Shown: piece by piece, positions 52,988-60,440 of the stretch
Layout: every line of letters starts with the position of its first letter
Position numbering within the stretch: the first letter of the stretch is position 1
Assembly (NCBI GenBank): GCA_947259075.1
Contig: CAMYKQ010000035.1
Location: forward strand, 1 to 64,000
Direction of reading: 5' to 3'
Length of the DNA: 64,000 nt
DNA from: an uncultured Gammaproteobacteria bacterium
GTDB lineage: Bacteria; Pseudomonadota; Gammaproteobacteria; DRLM01
Notes under the pieces: model-generated
The model's input: the letters and a program-made list of their open reading frames with translations, nothing else
Database searches by the model: none
Told to the model about the DNA's origin: nothing
Position numbers and translations under genes: made by a program

Positions 52988-53562
52988 CGGCGTCTTGTTG
53001 GTCTGAGTCCTTAGCTCTTCAAGGCCCTTGCTTGCTTGCGCGCGGGCAAACTATGATCGCTAATGACCGGTGGCTAAACTAAGCGCTCATAAAATTTATT
53101 TCAATGGGCATGATCACCCGCTACAGAGTCTGTCGTTGATAAGATACAAGCAAGCAATTACCGGTTTTATGCGCTAAGTCACAGGTCCATCCGTGCCTTG
53201 GGTGGATAAATAAACGTCGTGCCGTTCACGCGCTGTCGTTCAATGCCGACACTTATACGCTTATCCCCTGCTGTTTTTACGCGGCGGCATGGGTGACAAG
53301 CAGGTTAAAGTATAAAGATTGGCGGCAAGGCCCGGCTGAATTGAAGGGCATGCTTGCGATTGGTTTATGGGTGATAATCTCACGAATAAGGTGTGACGTG
53401 CTGCTCATTTCAAAGTTATGTTAGTAAGGTGAGTGATGAGTGGGAACGTTTGGCCGCGAGCCGAGGCCGTAACAAATTTTGTGAACTGGTGGCTAATATT
53501 TTGCTTAGCGATGCGATAAGAACTAGACAGCGGCATTTAAACGGCGACGGGAACGGAAAACC
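52988..53562. other. 575-bp divergent intergenic region
   Basis: It separates the minus-strand HzsA-like gene from the plus-strand cytochrome genes and must hold both promoters. It is more A+T-rich than its surroundings, but I see no promoter with both hexamers well spaced, no clear operator and no RNA gene. Confidence 0.5.
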
Positions 53563-54801
53563 ATGTACAGAAAAACGACATCTCGATCCTGCCAGCTCCG
53601 GCCATGGGGGATACGAGCCATCGTGGCCTGCTGTCTGCTGGCCGCGGGGGTCACGGCCACTGCCGGTCCCCGGGAGCAGGCCAAGCGCCTGCATGATCGT
53701 CTGGCCGGCGTCCCGCCCACCGAGGCCGTGTTGGCGCAGATGGCGGCGGACATCAGTGCCGGGAATCCCATCGCGGCGGCGGATAAGGCCATGGACAACG
53801 GCGCCTTCTACAACGTCACGCTGAAAAACTTCGTGACGCCTTGGACCAATGAAGAGCAGAGCGTATTCGCGCCGCTCAATGATTATACCGCCACGGTGAT
53901 CGGCATGATCCGCGACGATGTGGATTTCAGACAGGTGTTGTACGGCGATATTCTCTATGTCGGCGCCGCCAATTTGGGGCTGCCCGCTTACGGGATGAAC
54001 AACAATGCGCACTATGAAGCGCTGGAAGACCAAGCCATCGATTTAAAGACCCAGCTGGCGCGCACCACTCAATCCGCGGTAATCGGTTTGCCCGCCGAGG
54101 CTAGCGCCGGGGTGATGACCACCCGCGCCGCCGCCAAGGCGTTTTTTAGCGGCGGGACCAACCGCGCCATGTTCAGATTCACATTGATGAATCATCTTTG
54201 TACCGATCTCGAACAACTCAAGGATATCTCGCGGCCGCCTGATCGCATTCGCCAAGATGTGTCACGCAGCCCGGGCGGCGACAGCCGCATATTTTTGAAT
54301 AATTGCATTGGCTGTCATTCAGGCATGGACCCCATGGCGCAGGCCTACGCTTATTACAACTACGACTACGACACTGCCGCCGATCCCGACGGCGTGAGTG
54401 GCAGGCTGGTTTACAACGGCGCCGGCGCGGTCGACCCCGACACCGGCGGCCGGGTGCAAGGCAAATACCGCATCAACGCCGACAACTTCAAACACGGTTA
54501 CATCACCAACGACGATCGCTGGGACAACTATTGGCGCAGCGGACCCAATGCGATGCTCGGGTGGGATGCCGCGCTCAGCGGCGGCGGTTCAGGCGCGAAA
54601 TCCCTCGGTATGGAGCTGGCGCACAGCGCGGCCTTCGCCAGCTGCCAGGTGAAGAAGGTATTTAAGGCGGTGTGCCTGCGGCCGCCGACGGACGGCGCTG
54701 ATTTCACCAAGGTGGATGCCATGGTGGCCTCGTTCAAGAGCGGCAATTATCGAATGAAGCGGGTGTTCGCCGAGGCGGGCGCGTATTGCATGGGTAACTG
54801 A
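53563..54801 (+). CDS. Exported monohaem CxxCH protein
   Basis: 412 residues. Signal peptide (IRAIVACCLLAAGVTATA). One c-type haem site, NNCIGCHSGMDPMAQAYAYY, near residue 247. The N-terminal half is helical (TTRAAAKAFFSGGTNRAMF, FTLMNHLCTDLEQLKDISRP), and the C-terminus has two further Cys (FASCQVKKVFKAVCLRPP). The layout resembles DUF1588/DUF1592-type cytochrome-like proteins that accompany DUF1501 or DUF1552 proteins, but I cannot assign a specific family. Followed by two same-strand genes that appear to be one operon. Confidence 0.85.
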   Translation: MYRKTTSRSCQLRPWGIRAIVACCLLAAGVTATAGPREQAKRLHDRLAGVPPTEAVLAQMAADISAGNPIAAADKAMDNGAFYNVTLKNFVTPWTNEEQSVFAPLNDYTATVIGMIRDDVDFRQVLYGDILYVGAANLGLPAYGMNNNAHYEALEDQAIDLKTQLARTTQSAVIGLPAEASAGVMTTRAAAKAFFSGGTNRAMFRFTLMNHLCTDLEQLKDISRPPDRIRQDVSRSPGGDSRIFLNNCIGCHSGMDPMAQAYAYYNYDYDTAADPDGVSGRLVYNGAGAVDPDTGGRVQGKYRINADNFKHGYITNDDRWDNYWRSGPNAMLGWDAALSGGGSGAKSLGMELAHSAAFASCQVKKVFKAVCLRPPTDGADFTKVDAMVASFKSGNYRMKRVFAEAGAYCMGN

Positions 54802-54843
54802 GCACGCGGCTGGGCGGCTAGATTTTGATTGCGGAGATTTGCG

Positions 54844-57390
54844 GTGAGTAGTACGACGATGAAAATTACAATAACACGCCACTACGGCATCGAGCCCGCT
54901 AAACCGGCGCGCTGGCGCGCGCTCGTCTCACTGTTGTGGCTGGCTTGGCTGGCGCTAGGCCTGAGCGCGTGCGGCGGCGGCGCCGATACGCAGTCCCTGC
55001 CCGATACGCGCACGCCGCTGGCCGCCAGTTATCTCGGCCCGGCGCCGGCCACCAGCGATATCCAGGCGTTTAAACTTAACCTTTGGGATAATTTGGTGCC
55101 GAATAATCGCTGCGGCGGCTGTCACGGCACGGGCGGGCAGGCGCCCAGCTTCGTCGATCAAAGTGACGTGAATAGCGCCTATGCCGAGGCCGCCAAGGTG
55201 GTGAACCTGCGGTCGCCCGCGGAATCGCGCATGGTGGCCAAGGTCGGCGGCGGTCACAATTGCTGGCTGGACAGTGCCGGCGCCTGTGCGGATATCATCA
55301 CCGCCTACATCACCGCCTGGGCGGGCGGCGCGGCAGGCGATGGCGCCCGGCAAATTCAATTCACGGCACCGCCGCTCAAGGACGCCGGCGCCAGTAAAAA
55401 TCCGCCCGAGTCGCCGACGCTGTTTACCACCACGGTCTATCCGCTGTTGACCACTTATTGTTCCCGTTGCCATGCGCAAACCGCGGCCACGCCCCAGTCG
55501 CCCTATTTCGCCAGCAGCGATGTCAACTTCGCTTATGCCGCCGTCAAGCCCAAATTGAATCTGGATAACCCCGCCAATTCGCGCCTGGTCTTGCGCTTGC
55601 GCAATGAGTTTCACAACTGCTGGAGCGATTGCGCGGACAATGCCGCGGGGATGGAGGCCGCCATCGCCGCCTTCGCCGGCGGGGTGGCGGTCACCACGGT
55701 GGACGCCAGTCTGGTGCTCAGCAAGGCGCTGAGTCTGGACGACGGCATCACCGCCAGCGGCGGCAGCCGCTATGAGGCGAACGTGATCGCACTGTGGGAA
55801 TTCAAGACGGGGCAGGGCAGCACCGCCTATGACACCAGCGGCGTCGAACCCGCGCTCAATCTGAGCCTGAGCGGCGATGTGAGCTGGGTGAACGGCTGGG
55901 GTATCGAATTCGTCAACGGCAAGGCGCAGGGCCCCACCGCCGCCAGCAAGAAGCTGCATGATCTGATCGCCGCGACCGGCGAATATTCCATCGAGGCTTG
56001 GGCCGTGCCCGCCAACACCACCCAGGAAGGCCCGGCGCGCATCGTCAGTTATTCCGGCGGCGCCAGCGCGCGTAACTTCACTTTGGGGCAGGATGAATTC
56101 AGCTATGTGTTTCAGAATCGCAGCAGCGCCACCAGCGGCAATGGCCTGCCCGCGCTGGCGACCTTGGACGGCGACAAGCGCCTGCAAGCCTCGGAGCAGC
56201 ACGTGGTCTTGACCTTCGACCCGGTCAATGGCCGCCGCATCTACGTCAACGGCAAATACACGGGTGACATGGATCCCGCCAGCGGCGGGGGTTTGCAGGA
56301 TTGGGACGATACCTTTGCGTTTGTGTTGGGCAATGAGGTCTCCGGCGGGAAACTTTGGCAGGGCAAACTGCGTCTGGTGGCCATCCATAACCGCGCCTTG
56401 AACCAGGAACAGATCACACGCAACTTCGAGGCGGGCGTGGGCCAGAAATTTTATATGCTGTTCGCCATCGGCGATCTGATCGGCGTGCCGCAGAGTTACA
56501 TCCTGTTCGAGGTCAGTCAATTCGACAATTACAGTTATCTCTTCAATCGCCCGACCTTCATCAATCTCGACAGCACTGTCCAACCCGCGGCCGTCGCGTT
56601 ACAACGCATGCGCTTGGGTATCAACGGCAAGGAGGCCAGTGTCGGTCAGGCCTACCGCAACCTTTCTACGGTGATAGGCGGTAGTGGTTATCAAACCAGT
56701 GGCCAACCGTTGTCGACGCTGGGCACCGTCATCGCCAGCGAGAAGGGGGCGAGCGCCGACGAGTTTTTTCTCACCTTCGAAAAATTGGGCAGTCACAACA
56801 ATGCAGTCACCGAGCCCGCGTCCTTAACGCCATTAGCGCCAGCCGTCTTGCCCGCGGCGGCGGACATCGGTCTGCGCACCTTCGATGAAGTCAACGCCAC
56901 CATGTCCGTGATCACCGGCGTCAGCACCACCAACACGGCGGTGAAAAGCACCTACGCCACCATCAAGCAGCAATTGCCCGCGGTGGAGACCATCAACGGT
57001 TTTCTTTCCGCGCAGCAGATGGCCGTGGCGCAATTGGCCATAGCTTATTGTGATCAGCTGGTGGAAGATGCCACCCTGCGCGGCAATTTTTTCGGCGGCT
57101 TCAATTTCAGCGCCGACGTCGCCACCGCCTTCGGTGCGGGCGATTCGACGCAGAAAAATCAGATTATCGCCGCGCTGATGACCAAGGCGCTGGGCAGCTC
57201 ACTGAGCAACACGCCGACTCAGTCCGAGCTCAAAACGGAGCTGATCGGCCCGGCGGCGGCCAATCCCAATAATCTGTTCGACAGACTTACCGCGGCCTGT
57301 CCCAGCGGCTGCGATGCCACGCGCACTCGCACCATCGTCAAGGCGATGTGCGCGGCGACCTTAGGCAGCGGCGCGATGTTGTTGCAATAG
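54844..57390 (+). CDS. LamG-domain lipoprotein with two haem-binding repeats
   Basis: 848 residues from GTG at 54844 (GGAG 7 bases upstream). Lipobox ALGLSACG. Residues about 60-270 are two tandem copies of one module: NRCGGCHGTGGQ and YCSRCHAQTA as haem sites. Each is followed by a conserved AY-x-x-x-x...NL-x-x-P-x-x-SR segment and an HNCW motif with a downstream Cys. Then comes a LamG/concanavalin-like domain (about 310-530; ANVIALWEFKTGQGSTAYDT, YSIEAWAVP, HVVLTFDPVNGRRIYVNGKY, AIHNRALNQEQI). A long helical C-terminus has four more Cys near the end. Predicted extracytoplasmic electron-transfer and ligand-binding protein. Confidence 0.87.
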   Translation: MSSTTMKITITRHYGIEPAKPARWRALVSLLWLAWLALGLSACGGGADTQSLPDTRTPLAASYLGPAPATSDIQAFKLNLWDNLVPNNRCGGCHGTGGQAPSFVDQSDVNSAYAEAAKVVNLRSPAESRMVAKVGGGHNCWLDSAGACADIITAYITAWAGGAAGDGARQIQFTAPPLKDAGASKNPPESPTLFTTTVYPLLTTYCSRCHAQTAATPQSPYFASSDVNFAYAAVKPKLNLDNPANSRLVLRLRNEFHNCWSDCADNAAGMEAAIAAFAGGVAVTTVDASLVLSKALSLDDGITASGGSRYEANVIALWEFKTGQGSTAYDTSGVEPALNLSLSGDVSWVNGWGIEFVNGKAQGPTAASKKLHDLIAATGEYSIEAWAVPANTTQEGPARIVSYSGGASARNFTLGQDEFSYVFQNRSSATSGNGLPALATLDGDKRLQASEQHVVLTFDPVNGRRIYVNGKYTGDMDPASGGGLQDWDDTFAFVLGNEVSGGKLWQGKLRLVAIHNRALNQEQITRNFEAGVGQKFYMLFAIGDLIGVPQSYILFEVSQFDNYSYLFNRPTFINLDSTVQPAAVALQRMRLGINGKEASVGQAYRNLSTVIGGSGYQTSGQPLSTLGTVIASEKGASADEFFLTFEKLGSHNNAVTEPASLTPLAPAVLPAAADIGLRTFDEVNATMSVITGVSTTNTAVKSTYATIKQQLPAVETINGFLSAQQMAVAQLAIAYCDQLVEDATLRGNFFGGFNFSADVATAFGAGDSTQKNQIIAALMTKALGSSLSNTPTQSELKTELIGPAAANPNNLFDRLTAACPSGCDATRTRTIVKAMCAATLGSGAMLLQ

Positions 57391-57416
57391 CGCGCGTTTA
57401 TTTTAGGAGACGAACC

Positions 57417-58994
57417 ATGGCCAAGAATAAGACCTCACTGCATCCGGACGCGCCGCTACGCCACCCGGATCACGCGCGGCCGGTTTCCCGCCGCGACTTT
57501 CTGGCGCAAGGGCTGGCGGCCGGGGCGGGGGTGGTGCTTGCGCCTACGCTGCTGAGCTTTTTGCTGGGCAACCCGCGTATGGCGCGGGCCGCATTGTCCG
57601 CGGATATCTCTGGATTGAAAGCAGGCTGCGGCATTGATTCACTGGGCGCGGGCAAGATTCCCTTCATCTGTTTCGACTTGGCGGGCGGCGCCAATATCGC
57701 CGGTTCCAATGTATTGGTCGGCAAGCAGGGCGGCCAAATGGATTTTCTCACTTCGGCGGGTTACAGCAAGCTGGGCCTGCCCGGCGATATGATTCCGCAG
57801 GCGGCGGGTGCCTTCATCAACAATGAGTTTGGTTTGGCCTTCCATGCCGACAGCGCCTTCGTGCGCGGCATGGTGGAGAGAGTCGCCGCCGGCAATCGCG
57901 CCAGTGTCAACGGCGCGGTGATCCCGGCGCTGTCCGATAACGACACCGGCAACAATCCGCATAATCCCATGTACGGTGTATATAAGGCCGGCGCCAAGGG
58001 CGAGTTGCTGAGTTTGATCGGTTCCGTCAACTCGGATTCCGGCGGTAATTCCATGGCGCCGGCGGCGATGATCGACGTTGCGGCCCGGCCCACCAAGGTC
58101 GACAGGCCCAGCGATGTCACCGGTCTGGTCGACACCGGCAAGCTGGTGAAAACGCCCGCCCGCCCGGACGGTCTCTTGGCGCTGAATGATGCGATTCCGG
58201 TTTTGGAGGCCATCAAACGCATCAGCGATAAAAAGCTGGCGAAGGTAAGCACCCAGCTGAGCGATGATGCCGCTATCAAACACGACGTGGAATGCCAGTA
58301 CGTCAAGAGCGCGGACCTGGTGGATCGTTATGGCGATCCTTCGGCCTTGAATCCCAGTCTCGATACGCGAATAGTCGGCAACGACGGCAGCAGTATCTTC
58401 ACCCAGGCCGAATACGACGGCGACGGCGAATTCCGCAAGACCGCCGCGGTGATGAAGATGGTGGTCAACGGCTATGCCGGCGCCGGCACCATAAGCATGG
58501 GCGGCTTCGACTATCACAACGGCAGTCGTTCCACCGGCGAACTGCGCGATCTGCGTGCCGGACGTTGTATCGGCGCTTGTCTGGAATACGCGGCGCGCGT
58601 GGGCAAGCCGCTGATGATCTATGTGTTCAGCGATGGCTCGCTGGCCAGCAACGGCATGGTCGATAACTCAGTGGAGGGTCGCGGCAAGGGCGTGTGGACC
58701 GGAGACAATTCCTCTACCGCCGCCTCGTTCTTCCTGGTCTACAATCCCGCCGGGCGCCCGGCGGCCCTGCGCCAGCAGATCGGTTATTTTCGCGCCGACG
58801 GCTCGGTGGAAAGCGCATCCAGTCCCGCCGCCAACAATGTCGGTTTGCTGGTGGAGACCGTGATCCTCAATTACTTGGCCTTGCACGGCGAGCAAAACAG
58901 CTTCACCAGCTTATTTCCCGGTCATGGTTTGGGTAACGCCACGCTAAGAGACAGTCTCACTGCTTTTGAACCCATCGTCAGCGGAACGATTTAA
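57417..58994 (+). CDS. Tat-exported DUF1501-like protein
   Basis: 525 residues from ATG at 57417 after TTAGGAGA. Twin-arginine signal VSRRDFLAQGLAAGAGVVLA near residue 23, so it is exported folded. The body has FICFDLAGGANIAGSNVLVG, DNDTGNNPHNPMYGVYKAG, then GAGTISMGGFDYHNGSRSTG and YVFSDGSLASNGMVDN. This is the pattern of DUF1501-type proteins (alkaline-phosphatase-like fold, often wrongly annotated as a GspF). It may need a metal, since Asp/His residues (FDYHNG) are conserved in the family. It is the last gene of the CxxCH operon, 26 bases after the LamG gene. Function unknown. Confidence 0.86.
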   Translation: MAKNKTSLHPDAPLRHPDHARPVSRRDFLAQGLAAGAGVVLAPTLLSFLLGNPRMARAALSADISGLKAGCGIDSLGAGKIPFICFDLAGGANIAGSNVLVGKQGGQMDFLTSAGYSKLGLPGDMIPQAAGAFINNEFGLAFHADSAFVRGMVERVAAGNRASVNGAVIPALSDNDTGNNPHNPMYGVYKAGAKGELLSLIGSVNSDSGGNSMAPAAMIDVAARPTKVDRPSDVTGLVDTGKLVKTPARPDGLLALNDAIPVLEAIKRISDKKLAKVSTQLSDDAAIKHDVECQYVKSADLVDRYGDPSALNPSLDTRIVGNDGSSIFTQAEYDGDGEFRKTAAVMKMVVNGYAGAGTISMGGFDYHNGSRSTGELRDLRAGRCIGACLEYAARVGKPLMIYVFSDGSLASNGMVDNSVEGRGKGVWTGDNSSTAASFFLVYNPAGRPAALRQQIGYFRADGSVESASSPAANNVGLLVETVILNYLALHGEQNSFTSLFPGHGLGNATLRDSLTAFEPIVSGTI

Positions 58995-59018
58995 TTCGCC
59001 GCGCGCCGCGGCGCGCAC

Positions 59019-60014
59019 TCAGCCAGGCGGCTTCGGCGGCTCCAATCCCGAGGAATAGTGTAGTTGTCCGCCGCTGTCGATGATTACCGCTTCGATGCCG
59101 GGCAATGATTCCAGGAGTGTCATCGCTTTTTTCCAGCCTAAAACAAACAGCGTCGTCGACAGTGCGTCGGTGGTGGTGGCGTCCGGCCCGATGACGGTGG
59201 CGCTGCGGGTATCCTTCACCGACTTACCGGTCTTGGGGTTGAGGATATGGTGATAGCGCTCGCCGTCGCGTTCGAAAAAACGTTCGTAGTCGCCGGAAGT
59301 GGAGATCGCCGTGTCGCTCAAGGGGATCACTACCGCGCTTTCTTCTTCCTTGCGCGGATCGCGGATGCCGGTCATCCACGGCCGGCCGCCCTTGTCGCCT
59401 AAGATGCGGCTGTCGCCGCCGGCGGTGACCAGCGCTTGGTGAAAGCCCATAGCCGCTAAGAGCGTGATGCAATTGTCCACGGCGTAGCCCTTGGCGATCC
59501 CGCCGAGATCGATGCGCGTGCCCTTGCGGGTGAATTCAATAGTCGTATCCCGCGGGTTGAGAATCAGGTGGCGGTAATTAATGCCGGGCAAGGCCCGCTC
59601 GATGTCCGCGTCGCTGGGCGCCACGCCTTTGCGGTAATCGTACATATAGCCGACGCTGGAAAAGGTGATGTCAAACGCACCCTCGGAGATGCGCGAAAAA
59701 TAGAGTGAGCGCTCGATGAGATCGAAGAGTTCGCGGCTGATCTTCACCGGATGGTCCGCCGCCTCGCGATTGACCCGTGACAGTTCGCTGTCTTCCTTGA
59801 GGGGGCTCATGAGATGGTCGATGCGATGCATCTCCTGCATTGCCGCCCACATGCCTTCTTGGGCCGTGCCGGCATCCGCGCTCCAGATCTCGACCACGAT
59901 GGACGTGCCCATGATGGCCTGTTCATCCTTGTACCAATCGGCGTGGCTCAAGGGCGCCATTGTCAAGGTGAGCAGCATCAGCAGCACAAATTTCAATGGA
60001 GAAAATTTGCTCAT
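59019..60014 (-). CDS. apbE: FAD:protein FMN transferase
   Basis: 331 residues from ATG at 60014. Signal peptide (FVLLMLLTLTMAPLSHA). ApbE covalently attaches FMN to Thr/Ser of exported proteins, using FAD and Mg2+. Motifs seen are EQAIMGTSIVVEIW, MSPLKEDSELSRVNREA, GAFDITFSSVGYMYDYRKG, then TRIDLGGIAKGYAVD, ALVTAGGDSRILGDKGGRPW, STSGDYERFFE, YHHILNPKTGK and TTDALSTTLFVLG. All are in order. No upstream Shine-Dalgarno is convincing. I saw no canonical flavinylation motif (D-x-x-S/T-G-A-T/S) in the neighbours, so its target is unknown. Convergent with the DUF1501-like gene. Confidence 0.96.
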   Translation of the reverse strand: MSKFSPLKFVLLMLLTLTMAPLSHADWYKDEQAIMGTSIVVEIWSADAGTAQEGMWAAMQEMHRIDHLMSPLKEDSELSRVNREAADHPVKISRELFDLIERSLYFSRISEGAFDITFSSVGYMYDYRKGVAPSDADIERALPGINYRHLILNPRDTTIEFTRKGTRIDLGGIAKGYAVDNCITLLAAMGFHQALVTAGGDSRILGDKGGRPWMTGIRDPRKEEESAVVIPLSDTAISTSGDYERFFERDGERYHHILNPKTGKSVKDTRSATVIGPDATTTDALSTTLFVLGWKKAMTLLESLPGIEAVIIDSGGQLHYSSGLEPPKPPG

Positions 60015-60440
60015 GGTTTGCTCATGGATGGGTAAGAGGCCAGGTATTGTCGCATAGAGTTCTACAGTTTGAGTAAAGCCGGATGGGCGCGCGTTTATGG
60101 ATTCTAGCTTAAGCCGCGCAGTGTAGGCGGTATTGCGGAAAATCAGAAGCGCGCGGCGAGGTAAGGGCTGCAAGGCCAAGGCGCCCGATAAGGCCCAGGA
60201 CACGATGCCGGCCGAGCGCCGCGCCTCGGTTTTCCGCACCAATGCAATCCGATCACCGGCGGCTTTTCGCTGGGACTTTTATGCTGGCTATACCCATCGA
60301 TAACCCCAGGTCGTGGATGCCCGCAATCAGGCTAAATCTTAGTTAAGCTCAGCAAGTATGCGGACGATACAGCTTTATGATGATGTGCAGGCATAACGGC
60401 GTCTCCAGCTGAGAGAGCCCTTAAGATTCCCGGTCACGGC
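60015..60440. other. 426-bp intergenic region without a visible feature
   Basis: It lies between divergent apbE and the ATPase gene. I see no gene, hairpin or clear promoter in it. Confidence 0.5.

Noticed and set aside
54955-56583. 542-codon antisense frame opposite the LamG gene
   Set aside because: It is a shadow of G+C-rich codon use; the plus strand has haem motifs, a LamG fold and a lipobox, while the antisense translation has no recognisable domain or start signal.
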